Translations under genes and position numbers: made by a program
Part shown: in pieces, positions 22,469-34,500 of the stretch
Layout: the number at the start of each line of letters is the position of its first letter
How positions within the stretch are numbered: position 1 is the first letter of the stretch
Notes under the pieces: model-generated
Database searches by the model: none
The model's input: only the letters and a program-made list of their open reading frames with translations
Told to the model about the DNA's origin: nothing
Assembly (NCBI GenBank): GCA_022036555.1
Contig: CM039131.1
Span: 41,359,923 to 41,423,922 of the forward strand
Direction: 5' to 3'
Origin: Microstegium vimineum
Lineage: Eukaryota; Streptophyta; Magnoliopsida; Poales; Poaceae
Length of the DNA: 64,000 bases

Positions 22469-25159
22469 CTAGGACAAAGTTCCAATGAAACCATCCACTT
22501 TGTCATTCAAATGCCTGGATAGGAACTTCATGCATATGGGTGGCTTGACGTTGAAAAGAGACAGCAGCGCCTGCGGCAGAGACCACAGTCCGTCGCCGCA
22601 GATCAAGCCGGACGCGACGGCATAGGCGAAGGAGTTTGCCTCATCCTTGTCCACCCATTCCCACGCGAAGAGGATGACGCTCCCCAGGAACATGTCGATG
22701 GCGAAGTAGGGTCCAATGTAGAACGGGATGGCCATCGCCATGGGGAGCGGTACGAACTTGGCCACCTTCTCCGGAGCCATGTCCTTGGCCATGTTGACGG
22801 CGATGGCGGCGGCGAAGAAGACGCAGCAGAGCGTGAGGCAGTTCCCGGGGAGCTTGGAGAAGCCGTCGACGCCGAGGATGGCCATGTTGCGGTAGATGAG
22901 CGCGTAGGGCGCCGGGTACGCGCTCCTGTGCGTGCCGACGCCGGCGAAGGCCTTGTAGAAGAGCCAGAAGACGCTGGGCCCGACGACGCAGCCCATGGCG
23001 GTGCCGACCACCTGGCTGACGAACATGGAGCGCGGCGAGGCCAGCGTCATGTACCCGGTCTTGAAGTCCTGCATCAGGTCCGCGGAGGTGGAGACGATGT
23101 TCATCATGATGCCGCAGGTGGCGAGCCCCACCAGGACGCCGGCGTGGGACTTGCCGGCCCACGCGCCGAAGGTGAAGATGGCGAGCTTTCCGTACGTGGA
23201 CGCGAGCGACCAGTCCGTGAGCCCCATCCCGTAGGCGTTGCAGAAGGCCAGCAGTGGCGCCATCAGGTACACCGCCAGGACGTGGTACCACTCCAGCTGC
23301 GGGAAGATGAGGCGAGGCACGGTGGCGACGGAGATGGCGGCGATGGCCACGTACCCGCCGACCGCGACCGGCATTGGGATTTGGTCCTTGGTGAAGAAGT
23401 CGGTCCTGCGAGCGTCGTCGAACGACGGTGGCGTCGCGGGAGTAGTGGTGTCGTCGCTGTTGTTCACGGGGAGCGCGCCGAAGACTTTCTTCTTCTGGGT
23501 TGACGCCGCTATCGAGGCGACGGTGCGAATGAGCACCGTGACGAACTTGTATAGGCCGTCTCCAAGAATGATGGCGATGGCGATGAACACCTGCAATGCA
23601 ACACAGTTCAGATTATTGCTTGGCTTACATCGGATTCAAACCTCATCCTGAACTGAAGATAGGAAAGTATACCCGATAGCCCTGCATTCCTTCAAGTGAG
23701 GTGTCCGCAAGTTTTGCATCAAACCAGCTCCCTCTTTTCTCGGCTATCAGAGGCCACAGAACTCCCCATGAGAGGATTCCTCCAAGCAGGACAGAGACGT
23801 TCACAATGTGCGGGCAGATCATTCCCGCGCCGATGTAAATCGTCGAGAAATCGAAGTAGAACCTGACGGCACCGCAACAGCAAAGAAAGTGAACAGTTTT
23901 CATGTGGACAGGGTCTGGTTGCTGGTTTCAGAAAGAAGAAGGAAAAGAAAAAAACAGGGACGGATTTAGATACCTGTTCTGATAGGCAACCATGCCTAGT
24001 GCAGGGAACTGCCCGAATCCGCAGCCGTCCCCGGCCGTGTAGAACCACTGGAAGATTCCCCATAGGAAGCTGGCCACGGAGCACTTGATCAGCGCCCGCA
24101 CTTGGCTCCTGCAATACAAATTGATCACGGATGTTACCTGGTGTGGTGATGGCTGCAAGCAATCGATCAGTGCACAAGCACATATATCTCTCCACTAATA
24201 CGTGTAGCATTTACTTGGCGCGTTCAGAGCCATCCGGGGTGTGGAAACCGTTGATGAGGTGAGCAGTCGCGGCGCCGCTCGGATACGTGAGCCTGTAATC
24301 TATGATCATAACCTGAAAAGCAAAGAAAGCCCAGTGCCTTGTCAGTTTCAGACTTTCAGTCTTGTTCATTAGTGACAAAAATGGAGGAGCGATCACCTTT
24401 CTGAGGGGGACGAGAGCGAATAGGCCGACGAAGCTAACGAGGAAGGGGAAGCCGATCATCCACGCCAGCCTGGGCTCCTTCACGTTGTCCGCATTGTTTT
24501 CTTCGGCTGCCTGGCTGGCGATCGTCTCGCTCATGCCAAACAGGTAGCTCCCAAACCCACCTGCAGACAGACAGCATTGCATTGGTGACGGACGGACGAG
24601 CCAACGTACGTCGTCAGATTTCAAGCTAGCTAATCTTTGAACAGAGCAAGAGCAGATCAGCTGATAGCGCATGGATCGTACCGCTGAAGGCGATGCCGTA
24701 GGCGGCGACGACGCAGGTCTGGACGACGGTGTTCTCCTGGCGGGTGAACGGCCGCGTCGTCGGGTCCTTTACGACGCCCGCCGCCGTCCAGACTCGGAGG
24801 AGGAAGAAGCCGAGCAGGCCGGCGGAGACGTTGAGCGAGGGGACGATGCCCGTGGTGAGGCTCAGTTTCATGACGATGACGCTGAACAGGACGGCCAGGA
24901 TGAGGCTCATCACCAGCGCCCGGACCGTCACCTGCTCCCGCCACGGCGGCACCGGCTCCGACTCGAACACCCGCTCGATCGAGTCCGTGACCTCGCAGCC
25001 CCACGGCCGGCTCCGACTCCCCGACTCGTTGTCCTCCGCAGCATCCGTGGTAGGATTCTTGTGAGCCTTGCTCCTCTGCCTGAGCTCGCTCACGTCCGCG
25101 ACGATGCTGCCGGCACCGCCGGCGTCGTCGCCTTTCACCTGCTCGTGGGCGGACGCCAT
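22469..25159 (-). CDS. YSL: Yellow stripe-like metal-chelate transporter, cluster copy 1 (intact)
   Basis: Six exons on the minus strand (24682-25159, 24397-24560, 24215-24312, 23974-24108, 23673-23862, 22469-23590) join to 2187 nt, 728 aa, with GT..AG introns and no stop. The N-terminus is cytosolic and hydrophilic (MASAHEQVKGDD). Then follow OPT/YSL family landmarks: PPWREQVTVRA, LTTGIVPSLN, GFGSYLFGMS, LTYPSGAATAHLINGFHTP, FQWFYTAGDGCGFG, GMICPHIVNVS, KKVFGALPVNN loop, KDQIPMPVAVGGY, GLTDWSLASTYGKL, GYMTLASPRSMF and PPICMKFLSRHLN. Family members are proton-coupled membrane carriers with about 14 helices that move metal-nicotianamine or metal-phytosiderophore complexes. Overall it resembles the rice YSL9-14 group. 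It is the only copy of the four that is open with the conserved splice sites. Confidence 0.93.
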
Positions 25160-25287
25160 GATCTAGCGAGTTTCCACCGTGCTGCCAAGGGAAGGGAACC
25201 GATGGACTGAGCTTGGAAAGTTCAGATTAGTACGCCAATCTCCTTGCTGCAATACACACTAGGCAGTCATCACACTACTCACCAACA

Positions 25288-25295
25288 TTTATATA
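25288..25295 (-). promoter_or_regulatory. Probable TATA box of YSL copy 1
   Basis: TATATAAA on the minus strand, about 130 bp upstream of the YSL copy 1 start codon. Confidence 0.5.
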
Positions 25296-26553
25296 CACCA
25301 CATAACCTTGGCCCAAACAAATCTGGAGCCTTGAAAACCTGGTTGTTGTAGCAAGAAAAGAAAAGACGTACAGCGAGCGTTCTTGTCCTTTCATGCCCTG
25401 CATCGCTGTCGCTGACGCCTTTCGTGCGTAATTTCAGGAATGTGGACAGCTGAAGCCTGAAGCTTTCAGACTTCTTATGTCTTAAATTAATTGTCACTTT
25501 TAATTTCCATACCGTAATTTTGACTTATCCATAGAAAATACGACATTCATATCTCCAAATTAATTTATTAAAAAAAGAGATTCAAAGATATTTCAAATAA
25601 AATTAAATATATACCATGAATATTAATTTTTTTTTTAATATACTCCTATATTTATCAAAGTTGTTTATCGCAAAATAAAAGCGACAGATTTTCGGATGGT
25701 GGGAGTAATTGTTAGCCGGCCGCAGGCATCCAATAGTTTCGGCGAGCCATATATCAAATGCGAAACCATGACTACGTGAAAACAAATGCATCTGCACTTG
25801 TTGTCGGAACAAGCAACAACAGGCAGGTGAGGAACCGAGAACTTCGAGAGGGCTAGGATTACAGCGAGCTTGCGTAAGAGCATCTCCAAACCTGTGCCTG
25901 TCGGCGAAGCACACAGATGCCGGCGTTGTCTGGGCCTCCGTTTCTGTCATTTGTAAGGCCCAGGTGAAAAATTCAGCCCATCACACTCGCGCCGCCGAGG
26001 CGGCCGCCGCACCGGCGCGGATGAGGAACCTCGGAAGGATCTCCCGCGTACCCTGCTCCACCTCTAGAATCTAGGCTTTCTCCTCTCCACCGTCTTGGCC
26101 GCTTGAGGGTTTGGTGGTCTCCAAGGATAGTACCGAAGAAGAGATGCGCAGAAGCAGTGGCGATGACCGATGCAAGGGGAAGGCGAACTGGCGGGATGCG
26201 ATTTTCGGGGAAGCGCGAAATCTACCAGTAAACGTTTCTCGTCCATACCTGAACAACCTGACTAGAAGGTCTACCAGTAAACGTCTCTCTTTTGCTACAT
26301 CGTTTCTCTCTTGGTCCCCATAAAAAAAACACAACCTGACTAGAAAAAAATTACACATTGATCCAAAAGAAAAGCCTGGATTTGGGGCCGGCAGCATGGA
26401 AGACAGGAAAAGTACACCGCAAGCTCAGTATACCAGGTGCAATTCAAATGATCTTTTTACAGCTTCATTCGTAGCCACTGACGCATAAGAACTCAGTGTA
26501 GTCCCACCTATAAATGTGTTAATGTCTCGAGCAATATATGCATCTACTCGTCG
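25296..26553. other. Spacer between YSL copies 1 and 2
   Basis: No gene is supported. An eroded Stowaway-like stretch occupies about 25490-25705. A GC-rich patch lies at 25970-26060. Confidence 0.4.
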
Positions 26554-26740
26554 ACTACTCTTATTTCCGTTGGCTTTCCATCTTTCTGCCGCTGTCTCCA
26601 TCTACTCCTATTTCCGTTGGGTTTCCATCTATCTGCCCTTGGACTTATCTACTCCTATTTCCGTTGGGTTTCCATCTATCTGCCCTTGGACTCATCTACT
26701 CCTATTTCCGTGTTGCCTTTTCCATCTTTCTGCCGTTTGT
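26554..26740 (+). repeat. Minisatellite, four units of about 47 bp
   Basis: Units start at 26554, 26601, 26648 and 26695. Each contains CTACTC(C/T)TATTTCCGTTGG followed by TTTCCATCTNTCTGCC. Units 2 and 3 are almost identical, while units 1 and 4 are diverged. No coding role is evident, although one frame stays open because the repeat lacks stops. Confidence 0.9.
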
Positions 26741-27077
26741 TGGGTCCAGATAAAACCAAGCCCAGGTCTACTGCCATATCTGAACCTAATGGTCGTTCCT
26801 AAGTCTCGGCCCCAGAACTAAGTTGATTTGTTATTACGAGAAGCCTAAATTCCATAAGATAATCTGGACCACGAGAAATTCTTTTGATAGATGGCAACCA
26901 GAAAATTACAGTACTAGGCATATCAGGAAAACACATATCCAGTTGTGCTTGAATACTAAAACAAAATACTGCCCAACTAAACCAATATAAATTTACATGA
27001 CTAGAATTATTTGACCATTTTCATCCTATCCTATCTTAGGAAAGAAAGAATTCTATTCTGATCAAACTCTCACCCGT

Positions 27078-30000
27078 CTAGCTCCCAAGGAAGGTGTCCA
27101 CTTTGGCATTCACAGACCTCGACAAAAACTTCATGCAAATGGGAGGATTCACATTGGCTAGAGAAAGAACAGCCTGGGGCAGTGCCCAGAGCCCATCACC
27201 ACACATCAAGCCAGACGCAACAGCTGGTGCAAACGAGTCTGCTTCGGCTTTGTTCTTCCATTCCCAAAAGAAGAGTATCACACTGCCCAAGAACATGTCA
27301 ATAGCGAAGTACGGTCCAAGGTAGAAAGGAATTGCTGCTGCCATGGGGATGGGGATGAACTTCGCAACCTTCTTTGGCACCAGATCCTTGATCAAATTGA
27401 TGGTTAAGGAAATAGCAAAGAAAATGTAGCATAGCGTGAGGCAGTGCTTTGGAAGCAAGGACAGACCATCCACACCCAGGATTGACATATTGCGGTACAT
27501 GATGGCATAAGGTGCTGGATAAGCGCCATCACTCGCACCAATATTGAAGGATTTGTTAAACAACCAAAAGACACATGGTCCAGTAACACATCCAATGGCA
27601 GTGCCTATCACCTGGCTGATGAACATGGACCTTGGCGAGGCTAGAGTCAGGTACCCAGTCTTGAAGTCTTGCATCAGATCAGAAGCTGTTCCCACAATGC
27701 TCATCATGACACCACATGCAGCTAATCCAACAAGGACTCCACCATGTGAAGCCCCTGCCCATGCACCAATGACAAAGATTCCAAGCTTGCCATAGGTGCT
27801 GGCGAGGGACCAATCTGTTAGGCCGCATCCATAGGCATTGCAGAAGGCTAGTATAGGTGCAAAGATGTATGTCACCAAAATGTGGTACCACTTGATCTGG
27901 GGATGACGAGAGGGAGACAGCCGGTCGTTATAGCTGCCAGAACAACATAGCCACCCAATGCAACTGTCTTGGGAATCTGATCCTTAACGAATAGCTCAAT
28001 GCGACGCTTGTCGTCAAATGACTCAGTTTCAGTTGTGGCGGGAGGGGTCCCATTGTCGGACACAGGAAGTGTGTTTGCATGTTTCTTCCAATACATTGAT
28101 ATGAACGCGCCTATTGTGTGACCGAATACTTTCAAGAAGTTGTAGAGGCCATCCCCAAGAATTATGGCTATGGTTATAAACACCTGCAATTATACGTCAT
28201 CAGTTCTTAGTAGCTGTGAAAACACAAAATTCTGAATTCGAGTATGACCCATTGTAATTTGTTTACTTTTTGCACGAAATCACAAATTGTAATTCACCTT
28301 GTAACCATTAAGTCCGTGAAAACTGCTATCAGGAAGAGATTCAGAGTACCAACTTCCTTTCTTTGTGCTGATAAGTGGCCACATTACTCCCCACGAAATG
28401 ATGCCTCCAAGAAGAAGAGACACATTTACGATATATGGGCATATCATTCCAACACCAACATAAGTAGCTGAGAAATCAAAATAGAACCTGTAAAATAGAA
28501 GTTATTTTTTTATAAGTACTTAAAGACAATAAAATTATAACAAATCATATATGAGATCATATAATAATATCATAAAAATAACAATAACCAGGAGACAACT
28601 CCTAAGCTAGAGGGATTTAATAAAGACTGCATGCATTAGTCCATGACCGCATGGTAATATAAGAACAGATTGTGGAGATACTCTCAAAATTTAGCATTGT
28701 TCGAATCTGAGACCAGGATGTAGTGGTACTGACTTGTTTTTGTAAGCTTCAAGGCCGAGCGATGGGAAGGAGGCGAATCCACAATCATCCCCAGCTGTGT
28801 AGAACCACTGGAAGAAGGCCCAAAGGAAACTGAGTGAGAAGTACTTGCCCAAGGTTCGAACTTGCTTCCTGAAATAGATTACATTATTATCAATAAACAC
28901 ATGTTGATTTGTAATAATAACAGGCTAGCAGAGTTCATGTTGCCTACTTTGCACGTTCGGCACCCTGGGTGTGTGGAATCCGTTGATGAGGTAAGCGGTC
29001 GCAGTTCCACTAGGGTAGGTCAGTTTGTAATCGACAATCATAACCTGAAAGCATTTACTTCAGTCGACAAATCCATAGAAATGTTGTTTTAACATACTGT
29101 TATCTCTCAAGAATTAGTGTAAGAAGAAGCATCTACCTTTCTCAGAGGAACCAGAACGAAAAGTCCAACAAAACTGACGAGGAACATAAACCCTATCATC
29201 CATCCAAGGTGAGGATCCTTGATATTCTGGGCATCATTGGCCTCTGCTGCTTGCTCAGCAATGCTTCGACTCATACCAAATAAGTAACTGCCAAACCCAC
29301 CTGTTCAATTGGAATTTTGTGATGAATTTAAGCTAAAATTTATATTGTTTTATTTGATATATTTCACAATTTGAAAAGTAACAAGAAAATTTGTAGCAAT
29401 CATCTTGCAATGTAGTAAAAGCTAAAAATATTCAGTCTCGCCCACAATCGGAATTAATCTCTGAAAAGATCCAGCATACATATTTCCTATCCCCATGTTT
29501 ATCGATATTTGAAATCTGTTTTTGTAAAATGTCAGTACAGTATTTTTAGTTGTGAATACTACTGTATTGTGCATAGATCTAATCTGTAGATTCAATCACA
29601 GAACAGAAAAAGAAAAAAAGGAGTCGCACTTTTCCACTAGTGATGCACTGAAACTTGTCGATCTATCAAAATTGACGAGGAAGAGAACGCAGACAAACAA
29701 CCTAATTAGTAATGACAAAAGCACTCAGGGTTTGGGGTTTTACCACTAAAGGCGAGGCCATAGGCGGAGACGACGCAGGTCTGGATGACGGTGTTCTCCT
29801 GTCGCGTAAAGGGCTGCTTGAGCAAGCCCATGCTCTCGATTGCTTTGGTCCAGAGGCGGACGAGGAAGAAGCCGAGGAGGCTGGCGGAGACGTTGAGCGA
29901 GGGGATGATGCCGGTGGTGAGATTCAGCTTCATCACGATGACGCTGAACAAGATGGAGAGGATGAACCCCACGACGAAGGCGCGCACCGTCAGCTGTTCC

Positions 30001-30224
30001 CGCCACGACGGCACGGGCTTGTCCGCGAACGCCTCCTCCACCGAGGCCACAACCTCCACCTCCTCGGCAATGCGGGCTCCGTCGTCGTCGTCGTCGTCCG
30101 CGCCCGCAAGGCCGCCGCCGGCGTGGCGTCGCCGCAGCAGGCTGGCGCCTGACTCCAAGGCGTCGGCTCCCGCGTGGGCGCCAGGGCCGCCGGAAGCGCT
30201 GGAGGCGGCGGTGCCCGTCGCCAT
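27078..30224 (-). pseudogene. YSL: Yellow stripe-like transporter, cluster copy 2 (two frameshifts)
   Basis: The six-exon YSL layout is complete (29744-30224, 29137-29300, 28948-29044, 28734-28868, 28298-28487, 27078-28183) with normal splice sites, but the frame is broken twice. Exon 3 is 97 nt, not the 98 of all paralogs: after NGFHTP one C is missing, so QGAE becomes RVPN (near 28972). Exon 6 also loses frame near 27900: after LPLVI the reading becomes PRSSGTTFW and stop, while the true continuation (QIKWYHILVTYIFAPILAF) is in another frame. Both changes lie in short C runs. The rest is well conserved (RQENTVIQTCVVSAYGLAFS, GLTDWSLASTYGKLG, PPICMKFLSRSVN). It is a recently inactivated paralog or carries sequence errors. 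Family function as for copy 1. Confidence 0.85.
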
Positions 30225-31569
30225 GGTGGGAGTGTCTAATTGTTCGTGACTCGGTTGATGACTTGATGCTTGGTAATCGCCGTATTTATTGTCAAAGGTT
30301 GTTGGAATCCCATGATCGTCGGGCTCCGGGATTCTGGTTGGACAGTGGGCTGGTGCTGGTAGCAGCCCTCCGATCGGAATTGCACGGCCCAGATGTTCTT
30401 TCGCTTGGAGAAGAGGAATTTCGAGTCAAAACGTTTTGGTTTACCCTGCGTCGGGTTTAGATTCTTCGAATTGAATTTATTTTAATAATTATAATTTTGA
30501 TAATATATATATCAATTAGCTAATAATTGTTGTTAGATGTGTTATATTTGTATATTATTGTTGGTTATATGAGAGAGATATATTGTATTTCTATCGTATG
30601 GGAGCGAATTAAAAAGCGTGATACAAGTTGTAAAGTAGAAATACTCCCTCCGTATCGAAAATAGAAGACGTTTAGGACAGCGACACGGTCTCCAAAACAC
30701 AACTTTGACCCTTTGTTTTTATAAAAAAATATTTATAAAAAAGTGATATATGTATATTTTTATGAAAATATTTTTCAAGACAAATTTATTCATATAATTT
30801 TTAAATTTGGAAACTCAACAATTTAAAAGTTATAGATGATTTATATTCTCAATGTTTGACTCAAACTTTGTCTAAAACGTTTTCTATTTCCGATACGGAG
30901 GGAGTATAACATAATGATGTATAGAATCTATTTTCATTTTTCATTCTATAAATTTAAGATAGGTTTATAAATTAACTTTGAAAGCGGTGAAACGTGAAAT
31001 TCTATACCAAATAGTCTAATGTATTATATAGGTTTTAATTCCACAATAAAAGGAACTAAACGGCCCCTTGCAGAATCAATTCCTAAAATTCTATCCGTCA
31101 AACTTTTTTTTAACTTTGACAGATATTATAGAAAAATATAACATCTATAACTTAAAATAAACATCATGTACAAATTTTTTCTATGATAAATCTAATAATA
31201 CGAATTTAATGTTATAAAATTTAATGTTCTTTTTTTAAAAAAATAGTTCAAATAATTTGACTTAGAACAACTTTAGAACATTCTTTCAGGGACAGATAGA
31301 GTATCGATGATACGACGAGATAGTAGTCATGAAATTTGAACCCAGGTATTATAACATACAGCTGTTGTTACCATAATGCTGACGCGTATACGGCAAGCAT
31401 TAGTTTGGCAACAATTCCTACGACTAGTGTACTTACTCATGTACAGCAAAAGCAGATCGGGACGAAACAACATTTACCGGTCCAGGTTCGTTCTACAGCA
31501 TGGTGCATCAACACAATATACAGCTTGTGATTCATGCTGACTGATCTGGTTCGTAATTTCACAGTTTAA
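30225..31569. other. Spacer between YSL copies 2 and 3, with Stowaway elements
   Basis: Just upstream of copy 2 is its presumed promoter (AATAAATACGG on the minus strand at about 30281-30290). Then follow AT-rich DNA with one clear Stowaway element and an eroded one at about 31076-31302. No gene is seen. Confidence 0.5.
30644..30904. mobile_element. Stowaway-type MITE, perfect 14-bp inverted ends
   Basis: Both ends read CTCCCTCCGTATCG inward, and TA flanks both sides (30642-30643 and 30905-30906). It is about 260 bp and non-coding. The intact ends suggest a fairly recent insertion. Confidence 0.9.
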
Positions 31570-34500
31570 TTAACTTCCGAGGAAGCCGTCCACTTGGGCG
31601 TTCACCGACCTGGACAAGAACTTCATGCAGATGGGCGGCTTCACCTTGGCAAGCGCAAGAATGGACTGCGGAAGGGTCCAGATGCCGTCGCCGCAGATGA
31701 GCCCTGACGCAACCGCAGGCCCGAAGGCGTCGGCTTCGGCCCTGTTGATCTTCTGCCACGCGAAGAGGATCACGGTGCCGATGAACATGTCGATGGCGAA
31801 GTAGGACCCGAGGTAGAACGGGATGGCCATGGCCATCGGGAGCGGGATGAACCTGGCGACCTTCTTCGGCACCAGGTCCCTGATCAGGTTGACGACGATG
31901 GCCGCCGCGAAGGCGATGTAGCAGAGGGTGAGGCAGTTCTTGGGGAGCGACGAGAAGCCGTCCACACCGAGGATGGCCATGTTCCGGTACACGATGGCGT
32001 AGGGCGCGGGGTACTCGCTGCCGCTGATGCCGATGTCGGCGAAGGCCTTGTAGAAGAGCCAGAAGACGCAGGGCGCGATGACGCAGCCCATCGCCGTGCC
32101 GATCACCTGGCTGATGAACATCGACCTCGGCGACGCCAGCGTCAGGTACCCGGTCTTCAAGTCCTGCATCAGGTCCGCCGCCGTCGACACGATGCTCATC
32201 ATCACGCCGCAGGCGGCGAGCCCGACGAGGACGCCGCCGTTGGACGCGCCAGCCCACGCGCCGAAGATGAAGATGGCGAGCTTGCCGTAGGTGGACGCGA
32301 GGGACCAGTCGGTGAGGCCGGTCCCGTAGGCGTTGCAGAAGGCCAGCACGGGAGCAAATACGTACGCGACCAGGATGTAGTACCACTTGAGCTGCGGGAA
32401 GACCTGAGGAAGAGTGCCGATTGAGATGGCAGCGACAGCCACGTACCCTCCGTAGGCAACTGATCTGGGGATTTGGTCTTTCAGGAACAGCTCCGTGCGG
32501 CGTTCGTCATCAAAGGAAACAGCTTCAGTTTTGGGGTTGCCATCGTTTGAAACTGGAAGTGTGCTGTTTTTCTTCATCATTGATATAAACTCCGCAGTAG
32601 TGCGAATGAGCACCTTCAAGAAGTTGTACAGGCCGTCTCCAAGAATTATAGAGATGGATATAAAAAACCTGCACTAGTCAGGATTCCAGATTAGCTGCTT
32701 GGTTGCAAGTGGTGATACTAATAGGCGTCAAAACAAAAGATGCATGATTATATGGATCTTTACCCTGTAACCTTGCAGTCCATGAAGACTGGTTTCTGGA
32801 AGACTAGCTGGGTACCAACTCCCCTTCTTGTTGCGAATTAGAGGCCACATTATTCCCCAGGAAAGTATGCCTCCCAGTAGAACAGACACGTTCACAAGGT
32901 GTGGGCAGATCATCCCAACTCCAACATAGGTAGGAGAGAAATCAAAGTAAAACCTGAACACAGAATAAGAAGTTCAGTATGGAAGCCATCTCATCAGTGT
33001 CCTAAACTGGTACATTCAGAATGCTATAAACTATCATTAGATAATTATTTGCACCAAGCAATGGTGAATGCTACTTTTATGAACCAAGACAGTTCAATGC
33101 TCTGACCTGTTGTTATAAGCTTGAAGGCCTAATGTAGGGAAGTTCTGAAATCCACAGCTACCTCCACCAGTGTAGAACCACTGGAAAAAGCCCCAAAGGA
33201 AGCTGAACAAGAAGAATTTTCCCAGAGTTTTTACTTGTTTCCTGAAAAACACAATTTATGCATTCAGTAACATTACTTTACGCCTAGTGCCACACATAAT
33301 AACTACAAACACCCTCCATATGTACATATAAACCTCTTTCCCTGTCTTAATTGAAAGGCAAAGCTCCTGCCATTGCATTAAAAAAAAGATAATAACTACA
33401 AAAAGCAAGGAAACAACACCAAGATAATTTACTTTGCAAGCTTGGCACCCTCTGGCGTGTGGAAACCATTGATTAGATAAGCAGTCGCTGTGCCACTAGG
33501 ATATGTAAGCTTGTAGTCGACAATCATAACCTACGCCAATGATTTCAGTTGATGATTAGTTGGTATGTGCTATATAGTGATTCTACAAGAGTTTTACGCA
33601 CAGAAACAATTCAAAATGTTTACCTTTCTTAGAGGCACAAGAGCAAATAGCCCAATAAAACTTGCAAGGAAGAGAAAACCTATCATCCATCCAATGTGAG
33701 GATTCTTGATATTTTGAGGATTGTTAGCCTCTGTTGCTTGCTTGGCAATGGTTTCGCTCATGCCAAACAAGTAACTGCCAAATCCACCTATCAATCAGAA
33801 TGGATTAGTAAACAATTTAGCACATTTTCACACATAAAGACGAGGATAGGAGAAAGTGGCACTGCTCCTGCCTCCCTTTAGAAATATATAGAAGGGAGAA
33901 AAAAAGAAAAGCAGAACATCAGCGTCCCCCTTGGAACAAGCAATATTGCATTTGTTACTTGGGAATATTTTTAATGACAACAAAAGATTTGTCGTGGTAT
34001 TAATAGAAAGAAGAAAACCCCAATATAACCGAGCAAAAAAAGTAGTACACACCCTGTCAACAACCACGGCTCTCTCAGGAGTGGTGCACCAAAATTCATT
34101 TAGGCCTTGTTTGGATGTGCATGTATCTCTCTCAAACCATATATGTTGGAGTGTATTTTGACTAATATTCACTCCAATCCACTTCAAATCATGTGGTTTG
34201 AGGTAGATACATGCGCATCCAAATAAAGCCTTAAGGGATTAATTGTGGAACTGCAAAACATACTTTATTAAGTTGACAGGAAAGCAACAGGTCGATTGTA
34301 GTTAGCCTGCCTTAAACGATTGTAGTTAGCCTTGCTTCTACTAAGTTGATAACGTCACATCCCTGCAACATCTCATTAGAAGTAGGTATCATGGTATGGT
34401 ACTACTTCTGTCCTAAACAAATCAGGCTTCCTGAATTGTTCTAAGCCTATCTAAGTTATATAAGTTTGGCCCCCACTTTATAGAAAAAGAACGCAAATAT

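Noticed and set aside
22641..23291. Arg/His-rich frames antisense or out of frame in the YSL genes
   Set aside because: Shadows of the exon 6 coding frame. The same artefact appears in each YSL copy.
26516..26821. 101-aa repetitive frame
   Set aside because: It is a translation of the 47-bp minisatellite, with no start context or homology.
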